A DNA stretch of 64,000 nt, taken from NCBI GenBank assembly GCA_018712805.1, contig DVGI01000033.1, positions 62,001 to 126,000 on the forward strand. Direction: 5' to 3'. The stretch comes from Candidatus Fimenecus excrementavium (GTDB lineage: Bacteria > Bacillota > Clostridia > Oscillospirales > Acutalibacteraceae). Positions within the stretch are counted from its first letter, which is position 1; every line of letters begins with the position of its first letter. The translations under genes and the position numbers were made by a program. Positions 7,623 through 15,202 of the stretch are shown here, in pieces. The notes beneath the pieces were generated by a model. That model had not been told where the DNA came from and ran no database searches. It saw only the letters and a list, made by a program, of their open reading frames with translations.

Positions 7623-9137
7623 TCAATACATTTCTGTTTTACCGGCAAAAGTGCTTTTACACTCCGCTTCATAAGGATGCCCTTTTTGCAGGTGAATGAC
7701 CTTTAGATTTGTAAAACATTGTCGATAAAAAAGCGCGTTCGTCGAATCGACGCGGGACGAAGCCGGAATCCAAAGCTCTTCCAAATACGGACAATAATAG
7801 TTGAACATATCCAGTTCCACATTTTCCGGTATGACAAAGGTTTTGTCTTTTTTGCTCGGCGGATATAAAGAAAACGTGTATTTCCCGGTATTGTCCTTTG
7901 TAAACAAAACGCCGTCCACGGAAAAAGCCTTGGGATTGCCGGGTTCCACGTAAACATATTCCAACGCATCGCCCACACTGTAATTGTTGATGAAATTCGT
8001 TGCCGCCTTGTGGAATTCCACCCGCTTTAAATAAGGATTTTCATCCAACCGGCAATCTATCCCCGCGCACCAGGTCGGTACGGTTAACGTGGTATTTTTA
8101 CAAGCCGGTGCGTAAAAATAAATTTCCCATTCACGGGAATTCCAGCAATACAACGCCCCGTTTTCAAACCGATATTGGTTGTTGTCCACCTCAATTTTTT
8201 CTAAACGCAAACAATTCTTTGCGAAACCGGGGAAAATGCCGAGGTCCGTATCCGGCATGCGGACGACCTTCAGAGAAGGCAGGTTCGTCATACACCCGGC
8301 ATCCAGCGTAAGCGAGGTTTGCGCCGAACTGCTTTCAAACGTAATTTCCGTAATCTTGGAATTGTTGTAAAAGGTATTTTCATCCACGTTGGCAACCGGG
8401 TGCCCGTCGATTACAGCCGGCACGACGACTTTTGACGAATTGCCGTTGTATTTAATTAAAGCAATGGTATTTTTTTTGCTGTCATAAGGGCGATAGGCAA
8501 AACTGTCATATTCCGGCTCGGTCGGTTCGGTCTCTTCGGGCTCGGTGGCCGCATTGCTTTCACCGGCGGTATTTCCAGAAGTGCTGTTCCCTGCGTTCGA
8601 TTGGGTGTTGCCGGTTGTTGCCCCTGTGCCCGGTCGTGTGCCGAGCACAGGCTGTGTTTGTGTTCCGACCGTGCCGAAGCCCCCCAAAGACGTTGTTCCC
8701 GCCGGGGTTCCGAGACCGGTCACCTTACCGAAAACGCCTTCCGCCATACCGGAAAGCCGGACGGGTTCCCCGACAGCTGCCTCACCGTCTGTTGCCGCGC
8801 CGGTTGACAGATTGGAAACGGTATTTGTATTTTCACCTGCGTTTGTACTCGTCCCCGCGATTTGCTCGTAAGTATTCGGTGTTTGCGGCGCTTCAGATAC
8901 TTTTTCCAAAGAGGAAAAGGCCGTCAAAAGCACACCGGATAACAAAAACAATGTCAACACGGCTGAAACCCAGCGTTCGGTTCGACGTCTAACCTTCGGT
9001 CGAAACGCAGATTTGCCGAAAAGCCGCAAAGGTTTTGCGTGCGCCTCACTCTGTGTAAAATACATGGAAAAACAGGTTAAACACAGATTCGCTTCCTCCG
9101 GCATTTCTGCGCCGCAAAACGGACAATTTTTCCGCAA
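7623..9137 (-). CDS. Zinc-ribbon, single-TM, leucine-rich-repeat (BspA/LRR_5-like) protein
   Basis: The N-terminus is a zinc ribbon (C5, C8, C19, C22). One membrane helix follows at about 57-77. A Thr/Asn/Gly-rich linker spans about 80-215, and the rest is a repeat domain of the LRR_5 / BspA type, with elements such as VPAVIDGHPVANVDENTF and ITEITFESSSAQTSL. The topology would put the ribbon inside and the LRR domain outside. The start is TTG at 9137, since GGAGG lies nine bases upstream; an ATG at 9145 is in another frame. First gene of the operon with the HTH protein and the kinase, so an outside-to-inside signalling role is possible but not shown. Confidence 0.78.
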   Translation of the reverse strand: MRKNCPFCGAEMPEEANLCLTCFSMYFTQSEAHAKPLRLFGKSAFRPKVRRRTERWVSAVLTLFLLSGVLLTAFSSLEKVSEAPQTPNTYEQIAGTSTNAGENTNTVSNLSTGAATDGEAAVGEPVRLSGMAEGVFGKVTGLGTPAGTTSLGGFGTVGTQTQPVLGTRPGTGATTGNTQSNAGNSTSGNTAGESNAATEPEETEPTEPEYDSFAYRPYDSKKNTIALIKYNGNSSKVVVPAVIDGHPVANVDENTFYNNSKITEITFESSSAQTSLTLDAGCMTNLPSLKVVRMPDTDLGIFPGFAKNCLRLEKIEVDNNQYRFENGALYCWNSREWEIYFYAPACKNTTLTVPTWCAGIDCRLDENPYLKRVEFHKAATNFINNYSVGDALEYVYVEPGNPKAFSVDGVLFTKDNTGKYTFSLYPPSKKDKTFVIPENVELDMFNYYCPYLEELWIPASSRVDSTNALFYRQCFTNLKVIHLQKGHPYEAECKSTFAGKTEMY

Positions 9138-9214
9138 GCCCCCATTCCTCCCTCCGGGTTCAAAATGTTATATCCGCTGTGAATCCGTAAAAAACTGTCG
9201 AAATATACACATAT

Positions 9215-9243
9215 AGAATATACGCTGAGTCCTTGATTGTCAA
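9215..9243 (-). promoter_or_regulatory. Promoter of the zinc-ribbon/LRR-HTH-kinase operon
   Basis: TTGACA (9243-9238), 17-base spacer, TATTCT (9220-9215) on the minus strand. Confidence 0.8.
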
Positions 9244-9302
9244 GGGAAAACGTGCGAAAAACATATTTTGCACGGTGTATGCCGACAGGATATAGAAAAT
9301 CA

Positions 9303-9377
9303 CGTTTTCCTATGATAAAATGAAAAATAATTATATACAAATTGAGCCTCGGGTGTAAAAAAACATCCGAGGTTTTT
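9303..9377 (+). ncRNA. Candidate short RNA of about 75 bases, divergent from the kinase operon
   Basis: A promoter-like TTGCAC (9268-9273), 17-base spacer and TATAGA (9291-9296) is followed about 80 bases on by a strong terminator. Its stem is CCTCGGGTG (9347-9355) with CATCCGAGG (9364-9372), then TTTTT. No gene lies between them. The only open frame is a 12-codon one (9320-9358) without a ribosome site. Real transcription is not shown. Confidence 0.4.
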
Positions 9378-9394
9378 AAATTTTTATCTGCAAA

Positions 9395-9500
9395 ATGACC
9401 GGTTCCGATACCGGCCTCGCTCCCGCGTCACGCACAAGTGACGCTTTGTGTTTTATAAAAAGCGAAGGGGCCGCACGACTTCTTCCGACGTGCGGGCGGT
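9395..9500 (+). other. Row of stem-loops upstream of the AraC gene
   Basis: Three perfect hairpins follow the 9347-9377 terminator: CCGGT/ACCGG (9399-9414), GCGTCAC/GTGACGC (9425-9444, followed by a T-rich stretch) and CCGCACG/CGTGCGG (9471-9495). They end before the AraC promoter. The function is unknown; the middle one could be a second terminator. Otherwise the 9146-9642 gap holds only the promoters and candidate RNA listed separately. Confidence 0.35.
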
Positions 9501-9546
9501 CCGGCAAAATCTTATAAGTCCGAACGGTCGCGGATACGCCATAAAA

Positions 9547-9575
9547 TTGACACATCCTTTTCCTTATTATATAAT
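9547..9575 (+). promoter_or_regulatory. Promoter of the AraC-family gene
   Basis: Perfect TTGACA (9547-9552), 17-base spacer, TATAAT (9570-9575). Confidence 0.85.
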
Positions 9576-9642
9576 AAAAATCCTTAAGAAACAGAAAAAA
9601 GAAATATTGTTTTTAGAAATCCTATGGTTTAGGAGGAAACCG

Positions 9643-10491
9643 ATGAAATCCACGGGAAGCGGTGTATTAAAGAAATCAGATTTTTATTTTTCCTCTCCGT
9701 CTCCGACGGCGCGGCGGCTGTTTTACTGCCCGGTGATTGCCGGCCATTTTTATTGCCGCAAAGGCTATCATTTTGCCTGTGAAAGTGAAAACAGCTTTTT
9801 GGTGCAGCACATGATCAGCGGCAATTTCACCTTTGTTTACGACGGCGAAGCACACACTGCGCACGAGGGAGAAACCATTTTTTTTAACTGCTGTCGTCCG
9901 CACGAATACTACACAAACGATATGTTCGAATCCGTTTGGGTGCAATTTAACGGGTTAAACAGTCTGGAAATGTATGAAGAGATTGTAAAAAAGGAAGGGA
10001 ATATCATTACGTGCAGCAACCCGCAGCGCATGGAAGACCTTCTGTTTCACATTTTTGACGCTTTGCATTCGGAAAATCGCCCGTCGGAGTTTTCGCTTTC
10101 AATGGATATTTACAGCGTGTTGGGGGAGCTGTTTCATCCGCTGCACGTCAGCCGGAAAACCAAGGCAAGTTATGAAGAAAGCATACAGGCAGCCAAACGG
10201 TTTATCCACGAAAACTTAAAAACTAATCTCACCGTGCAGCAGATTGCCGATTTCATTCACATGAGCCCGTCGCATTTTTCGGTCGTGTTTAAACAGCAAA
10301 CCGGCTTTTCGCCTTATGACTATGTGCTTCTTGCGCGCCTGACCCACGCTAAAAATTATTTGCAAAAAACCGACCTCCCCATTGCTCAAATCGCAGAGGA
10401 GACCGGCTTTAACAGCGAGTCGAATTTTATTTATTTTTTCACCAAAAACGCCGGTGTTTCCCCAAACAAATTCCGAAAATTGCGCTATTAA
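9643..10491 (+). CDS. AraC-family transcriptional regulator
   Basis: A 282-residue one-component regulator. The first 130 residues look like the cupin sensor (AraC_binding) with the family's RPHEYY turn. Residues about 180-280 carry two helix-turn-helix units: LTVQQIADFIHMSPSHFSVV, then LPIAQIAEETGFNSESNFIY, ending in the signature GVSPNKFRK. ATG at 9643 is chosen because AGGAGG lies seven bases before it; an open extension upstream runs through the promoter. Its own promoter is a perfect consensus, so expression may be high. No sugar genes adjoin, and the target is unknown. It lies just upstream of the tracrRNA/cas9 locus but I see no evidence that it controls it. Confidence 0.9.
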   Translation: MKSTGSGVLKKSDFYFSSPSPTARRLFYCPVIAGHFYCRKGYHFACESENSFLVQHMISGNFTFVYDGEAHTAHEGETIFFNCCRPHEYYTNDMFESVWVQFNGLNSLEMYEEIVKKEGNIITCSNPQRMEDLLFHIFDALHSENRPSEFSLSMDIYSVLGELFHPLHVSRKTKASYEESIQAAKRFIHENLKTNLTVQQIADFIHMSPSHFSVVFKQQTGFSPYDYVLLARLTHAKNYLQKTDLPIAQIAEETGFNSESNFIYFFTKNAGVSPNKFRKLRY

Positions 10492-10531
10492 GTGAAAAGG
10501 TTGTCTGTGAATTGGGTCTTGCTTTTCGTTA

Positions 10532-10553
10532 AGTCCGTATTTTTGGACTCTTT
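10532..10553 (+). terminator. Weak terminator-like hairpin after the AraC gene
   Basis: AGTCC (10532-10536) with GGACT (10545-10549), followed by CTTTC. The short stem and poor T-run make it doubtful. Confidence 0.35.
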
Positions 10554-10566
10554 CAGCGGCACAAGA

Positions 10567-10595
10567 TTGACGTAGCTTTTGCAGACCGATATACT
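10567..10595 (+). promoter_or_regulatory. Upstream promoter of the tracrRNA/cas9 locus
   Basis: TTGACG (10567-10572), 17-base spacer, TATACT (10590-10595). It would start transcription near 10602, about 75 bases before the anti-repeat, giving a longer tracrRNA form or a cas9 mRNA. Confidence 0.65.
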
Positions 10596-10638
10596 AAATG
10601 CACAAAGCCCGAACGAAAAAGTTACGCAACATTCCCAA

Positions 10639-10667
10639 TTTACAAAAAAGTGCAGCCGTGATATAAT
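10639..10667 (+). promoter_or_regulatory. Promoter of the tracrRNA
   Basis: TTTACA (10639-10644), 17-base spacer, perfect TATAAT (10662-10667). The predicted start near 10674 lies only a few bases before the anti-repeat, as expected for a primary tracrRNA. Confidence 0.82.
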
Positions 10668-10673
10668 ACAGTT

Positions 10674-10770
10674 GTTCTTATACCATACCAAGAACAATTA
10701 GGTTACTACAACAAGGTAGAAAACCGAAAAGCTCTGACGGTTCACTTTTTTGGTGGGCCGTCATCTTTTT
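10674..10770 (+). ncRNA. tracrRNA of the type II CRISPR system
   Basis: The anti-repeat (10677-10712) matches the plus-strand repeat at 31 of 36 positions, so it pairs with crRNA transcribed from the minus strand. The mismatches fall at the ends, at position 19 and at positions 27-28, which makes the usual bulge between lower and upper stems. A short nexus hairpin follows, GGT (10715-10717) with ACC (10723-10725), in the AACAAGGTAG context. The 3' end is a terminator: TGACGGTTCAC (10735-10745) with GTGGGCCGTCA (10753-10763), then TCTTTTT. The RNA guides Cas9 with crRNA and is needed for RNase III processing in this class. Confidence 0.92.
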
Positions 10771-10786
10771 CATGAGGAGGATACAT

Positions 10787-13700
10787 ATGAAATACGGAAT
10801 CGGTTTGGATTGCGGCATCGCCTCGGTCGGCTACGCAGTCATGCAGTTGGACGAAAACGACGACCCCTGTCGGGTTATTCGGCTCGGAAGCCGTGTTTTC
10901 AACAAGGCGGAAAATCCACAAGACGGCGCCTCGCTTGCAGCCCCTCGCCGGGAAGCGCGCGGTATGCGCCGGCGCATTCGCCGTCATCAGCACAGGCTCG
11001 AGCGCATTCGCTATTTGTTGGTTTCGTCCGGCGTGTTGTCAAAAGCGGAGCTGGACAATTTGTTTTGCGGTCAGCTCAGCGATATTTATATGCTGCGCGC
11101 CAAAGCGTTAGACGAGCCGCTGACCGCCGCGGAGTTTTCGCGAGTGCTTATTCATCTTGCCCAGCGCCGCGGGTTTCGTTCGAACCGCAAAACCGACGCA
11201 CAAGATAAAGAAGCCGGAAAAATTTTGAGCGCTGTTTCGGAAAACACGGAAGAAATGGAACGCGGCGGCTATCGAACCGTCGGTGAAATGTTTTATAAGG
11301 ACGAGAAATTCCGGCAATACAAACGCAACAAAGGCGATGATTATGCCGCCACGGTGGCGCGGAGCATGGTTGAAGACGAAATGCACAAAATTTTTGAAGC
11401 GCAAAGGCGCTTCGGCATGTCGTTTGCAAGTAAAGCTTTAGAAACGCAATACACGGAAATTGCGCTTTCCCAACGGCCGTTTGATTTAGGTCCGGGCGCA
11501 GGGCCTAAAAACGCGCCGAGCCGCTATGCCGGCGACCAAATCGGCCGCATGATCGGCCCTTGCACCCTTTTGCCGGAAGAAAAGCGCGCGCCGAAAGCGT
11601 CCTATTCTTTCCAGGTGTTTACCCTTTGGCAAAATATCAACCATTTGCGTATCGCCGCGCCCGGCAAAGAAGCACACGGGCTTACGGATGAACAACGATG
11701 GGCGGTTTTTGAGCTTTGCCACCAAAAGAAAGATGTGAAATACACCGCGCTTCGCAAACTTCTGGCGCTTCGCGACGATGAATTTTTCTCGATTCTTTCT
11801 TACGGCGCGAAAGAGGCCGCCGAAGTCGAAAAAGCGGCGTTTAACTTTTTAAAGCCTTATCATCAAATCAAAACCGCTTTAAACAAGTTGGGAAAAGATT
11901 ATATCCGCAATCTTTCCGCCGACGAACTCGACGACATCGGCTATATTCTCACGGTGCAAAAAACAGACGATTCGATTCGCCCGGCGCTTGAAGAAAAAGG
12001 TTTTGCGCCCGAAGTCATTGACGCACTGCTTTCCTGCGGGTCATTTTCAAAATTCGGTCACATTTCGGTGAAAGCGTGTCAAATGCTGATCCCGTATCTT
12101 GAAAAAGGCATGACCTATGACAAAGCCTGCGACGCGGCGGGTCTGGATTTTCGCGCGCACAGCAAAACGGAAAAAAGCCTGTATCTTTCGGCAAACAGCG
12201 ACTATCTTTGTGATATTGTGAACCCGGTCGTGCGCCGGGCAGTCTCGCAAACAATTAAAGTCGTCAACGCGATTATCCGCGAACAGGGGTGTAGCCCGAC
12301 CTATTTAAACATTGAACTTGCGCGGGAGCTTTCCAAAACCTTTGACGAGCGCAAAAAAGCCGAAAAAAGCATGAAAGACAACGCCGCGCTGAACAGCCGC
12401 GTTGTGGAACGCCTGCAAACCGAATTCGGAATTGTCAGCCCGACGGGGCTGGATATTGTCAAATTCAAGCTGTGGCAGGAGCAGGACGGCATTTGCCCGT
12501 ATTCGCAAAAACCGATTTTGCTCGAAAAGCTGTTTGCCCCGGGCTATGTGGACGTGGACCACATTATTCCTTACAGCATTTGTTTTGATGACAGTTACAA
12601 CAACAAAGTGCTGACATTCAGCAAGGAAAACCGGCAGAAAGGGAACAAAATCCCGATGCAGTATCTGACAGGCAAAGCACGGGACGATTTTGAAATTTGG
12701 GTTGCAAACACCATTCACAACCGCGTCAAACGCCAGCGGCTTTTGAAAACGGAGCTGAAACCCGAAGACACCGAAGGCTTTAAAACGCGCAATTTGAACG
12801 ACACAAAATATTTAAGCCGCGTTTTATATAACTTTATCAACGACACCCTTTTGTTTGCGGATTTTGCAAGCGACAGGAAAAAACACGTCCGCGCCGTCAA
12901 CGGCAAGGTCACTTCTTATATGCGCAAACGCTGGGGGATTGCGAAAATCCGCGCGGACGGCGATTTGCACCACGCGGTGGACGCCGCCGTGATTGCCTGT
13001 GTCACCGAGCGCATGATTCAGAAAGTCTCGACCTATTCCAAATATCACGAAATCTATTATATGTCAGACGACGAGAAATCGTTTGCGGTGGATTTTAACG
13101 GCGAAGTGATTGACGAGTTCCCCCAGCCGTATCCGTATTTCCGCAAAGAACTTGACGCGCGCACCATGGCCGACGCCAAGCGCGCGGTGAAAGACTGCCG
13201 CTTCCCCCACTATTCCGCCGCGCAGGAAGAAGCCGTGCAAAGCTGTTTTGTGTCGCGCATGCCGATGCACAAAGTGACGGGCGCCGCGCATTTGGACACC
13301 ATTCGTTCCGGGCGCGAACCGGGCTTTGTGATTTCCAAAGTCCCGCTTGCAAAATTGAAACTCGACAAAGACGGCGAAATTCAAAATTATTACAACCCTG
13401 AAAGCGACACCCTGCTTTATAACGCGCTGAAAGCGCGGCTTGCGGCTTACGGCGGCAGCGGCGAAAAGGCGTTTGCGCCGGAAAACGGCCCGATGTATAA
13501 ACCGACCGCGTCCGGCGAACCCGGTCCGTTGGTCAAAAAGGTAAAAATCATTGAAAAATCCTCTTTGAACGTGCCGGTGCGCGACGGAAACGGCGTGGCG
13601 GCAAACGGCGATATGGTGCGAATTGACGTTTTCAAGCCGGAAAACGACGGTTATTATTTCGTGCCGATTTATGTTTCCGACACCGTAAAACCCGAACTGC

Positions 13701-14059
13701 CCAACAAAGCGTGTGTTGCTTTTAAAAATGCCTCCGAGTGGAAAGAAATGCAGGAAGCGGATTTTCTCTTTTCGGTTTATCCGAACGATTTACTGCGCAT
13801 AAATGCGAAAAAAGACATAAAATTCACCGTTTCCAACAAAGACAGTTCCCTGCCCAAAGAAATTTTACGCAATGATGTTTTGGTGTATTACAATAGCGCC
13901 AACATACATACAGCCTCTATTTTAGTTTTACTGCATGATAATTCGTATCGTTTAGAAGGTCTCGGTATTAAGACCCTATTATCTCTTGAAAAATACACCG
14001 TAGACCCGCTGGGCAATTGCTGCAAAGTCGGCAAAGAACCGCGCCAGCGGTTTCGGTAA
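10787..14059 (+). CDS. cas9: CRISPR-associated endonuclease Cas9, compact type II (probably II-C)
   Basis: RNA-guided DNA endonuclease of 1090 residues, the size of II-C enzymes. All nuclease residues are present. RuvC-I opens the protein (YGIGLDCGIASVGYAV, D8), followed by an Arg-rich bridge helix (about 52-72). RuvC-II is YLNIELARELSK (E510). The HNH domain has VDHIIPYS with catalytic H592, plus N606 and N615 at the positions matching SpCas9 N854 and N863. RuvC-III is HHAVDAAVIA (H729, D732). The C-terminal 270 residues would form the PAM-interacting domain; the PAM cannot be read from sequence. ATG at 10787 has AGGAGG six bases upstream; an earlier in-frame start lies in that site. The start is only 17 bases after the tracrRNA T-run, so no separate promoter fits between them. 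Confidence 0.97.
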   Translation: MKYGIGLDCGIASVGYAVMQLDENDDPCRVIRLGSRVFNKAENPQDGASLAAPRREARGMRRRIRRHQHRLERIRYLLVSSGVLSKAELDNLFCGQLSDIYMLRAKALDEPLTAAEFSRVLIHLAQRRGFRSNRKTDAQDKEAGKILSAVSENTEEMERGGYRTVGEMFYKDEKFRQYKRNKGDDYAATVARSMVEDEMHKIFEAQRRFGMSFASKALETQYTEIALSQRPFDLGPGAGPKNAPSRYAGDQIGRMIGPCTLLPEEKRAPKASYSFQVFTLWQNINHLRIAAPGKEAHGLTDEQRWAVFELCHQKKDVKYTALRKLLALRDDEFFSILSYGAKEAAEVEKAAFNFLKPYHQIKTALNKLGKDYIRNLSADELDDIGYILTVQKTDDSIRPALEEKGFAPEVIDALLSCGSFSKFGHISVKACQMLIPYLEKGMTYDKACDAAGLDFRAHSKTEKSLYLSANSDYLCDIVNPVVRRAVSQTIKVVNAIIREQGCSPTYLNIELARELSKTFDERKKAEKSMKDNAALNSRVVERLQTEFGIVSPTGLDIVKFKLWQEQDGICPYSQKPILLEKLFAPGYVDVDHIIPYSICFDDSYNNKVLTFSKENRQKGNKIPMQYLTGKARDDFEIWVANTIHNRVKRQRLLKTELKPEDTEGFKTRNLNDTKYLSRVLYNFINDTLLFADFASDRKKHVRAVNGKVTSYMRKRWGIAKIRADGDLHHAVDAAVIACVTERMIQKVSTYSKYHEIYYMSDDEKSFAVDFNGEVIDEFPQPYPYFRKELDARTMADAKRAVKDCRFPHYSAAQEEAVQSCFVSRMPMHKVTGAAHLDTIRSGREPGFVISKVPLAKLKLDKDGEIQNYYNPESDTLLYNALKARLAAYGGSGEKAFAPENGPMYKPTASGEPGPLVKKVKIIEKSSLNVPVRDGNGVAANGDMVRIDVFKPENDGYYFVPIYVSDTVKPELPNKACVAFKNASEWKEMQEADFLFSVYPNDLLRINAKKDIKFTVSNKDSSLPKEILRNDVLVYYNSANIHTASILVLLHDNSYRLEGLGIKTLLSLEKYTVDPLGNCCKVGKEPRQRFR

Positions 14060-14071
14060 AGGAGGCGAAAA

Positions 14072-14218
14072 ATGCCTTACCGCAATATTTTTGTCGCCAA
14101 CGGCTCGGTGCGGCTTTTGGTGATTACCGAGCGGCAATATGAATCCATTCAAATTCTGTTGGGCGAACGCCGCCAAGCGGACACCCCCGTCGCTTACGAA
14201 CAACTGACCTTACTGTAA
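14072..14218 (+). pseudogene. cas1-cas2 deletion scar: Cas1 start fused in frame to Cas2 end
   Basis: A 48-codon open frame 12 bases after the cas9 stop, with a good GGAGG. Residues 1-10 (MPYRNIFVAN) look like the start of a type II Cas1, which typically opens M-x-(W/Y)-R-x-(V/I/L)-x-(I/V)-(S/A)-N. Residues 11-48 look like the end of a type II Cas2: GSVRLLVITERQYESIQILL then GERR and a terminal EQLTLL, against the usual GSVRxLxVTEKQYxxMxxLxG and xQLxxF/L. The junction is near 14102. The gene order cas9-cas1-cas2 of II-C systems fits exactly. The reading is a deletion of about 1.1 kb that removed nearly all of cas1 and the first two-thirds of cas2. The product should have no integrase activity. 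Confidence 0.82.
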
Positions 14219-14221
14219 CAA

Positions 14222-14273
14222 AAAAAGAACCGTAAACAGCCCGCTTTTAAGCTTGTTTTCGGTTCTTTTTTTT
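14222..14273. terminator. Bidirectional terminator between the cas scar and the CRISPR array
   Basis: GAACCG (14227-14232) with CGGTTC (14260-14265), extended inward by TAAACA/TGTTTT. A-tract on the left, T-tract on the right. It can end cas9 mRNA from one side and the array transcript from the other. Confidence 0.88.
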
Positions 14274-14324
14274 CGGCGAAAAACGCCGAAGCTCTCCGAT
14301 TCTTCATGCTTTTTGTGTCCCCAT

Positions 14325-15135
14325 ATTATACCATACCAAGAAAAATTAGGGAACTACAATTAACTACTTTGGTAAATATTTTTTGCTATTATTATACCAT
14401 ACCAAGAAAAATTAGGGAACTACAATTATCAAGCCCATCATACTCAACGCAAACGATTATACCATACCAAGAAAAATTAGGGAACTACAATACACAACAC
14501 AAAGAACGCATCAGGTGGACAATTATACCATACCAAGAAAAATTAGGGAACTACAATAACTTTTCGTTACAGAATTTATGTCCTCTTATTATACCATACC
14601 AAGAAAAATTAGGGAACTACAATGTCTTAAAGCCGTTTCTCTGACACTTTTGATTATACCATACCAAGAAAAATTAGGGAACTACAATTGCGGCGGCTTC
14701 AGGTTTCGCCGCACAGTGATTATACCATACCAAGAAAAATTAGGGAACTACAATAGTTACTCGTGACCGTTCCGGTTTCCTTGATTATACCATACCAAGA
14801 AAAATTAGGGAACTACAATTTTTTGGCTGAAATGCTTAACACTTTTTAAATTATACCATACCAAGAAAAATTAGGGAACTACAATACGCGCCTATCCTTG
14901 TATCCGTAATTCTGAATTATACCATACCAAGAAAAATTAGGGAACTACAATGACTGATGAAAATGGGTTTGCAGAAACCAAATTATATCATACCAAGAAA
15001 AATTAGGGAACTACAATTCGTCGAGGACTGCTTTGGTCTTCGGATAAATTATACCATACCAAGAAAAATTAGGGAACTACAATTTGACAGACCTCTCACG
15101 GAAGCCGAACGCAATTATACCATACCAAGAAAAAT
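14325..15135 (-). CRISPR. Type II CRISPR array: 12 full repeats, one truncated repeat, 12 spacers
   Basis: The 36-base repeat begins ATTATACCATACCAAG and ends TTAGGGAACTACAAT on the plus strand; as crRNA it begins ATTGTAGTTCCC. Full repeats start at 14325, 14391, 14456, 14522, 14588, 14653, 14719, 14784, 14850, 14916, 14982 and 15048. Spacers are 29-30 bases. Repeat 11 (14982) has one C-to-T change. The thirteenth repeat (15114-15135) keeps only its first 22 plus-strand bases. The tracrRNA anti-repeat shows that crRNA comes from the minus strand, so transcription runs toward cas9. On that strand every repeat ends in TGGTATAAT, a perfect extended -10 box. Spacers look unique; targets cannot be assigned here. 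Confidence 0.98.
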
Positions 15136-15202
15136 CAGCCCCATCACCGAAAGTCGCCGCGCCGATATTTGGTGCGCAGAAATCCATTTTCCATGTGTTT
15201 TG

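Noticed and set aside
9320..9358. 12-codon frame (MKNNYIQIEPRV) ending in the terminator at 9347-9377, like a leader peptide
   Set aside because: No ribosome site before it, and the AraC gene it might control has its own consensus promoter 190 bases downstream.
10602..10676. Self-targeting long tracrRNA as in Streptococcus pyogenes
   Set aside because: No repeat-like segment upstream that could pair with the anti-repeat, so the fold-back guide structure is not supported.
14306..14766. Open frames across the CRISPR array with repeated YTIPRKIREL peptides
   Set aside because: They are translations of the repeat unit; no ribosome site, and the array is transcribed from the other strand.
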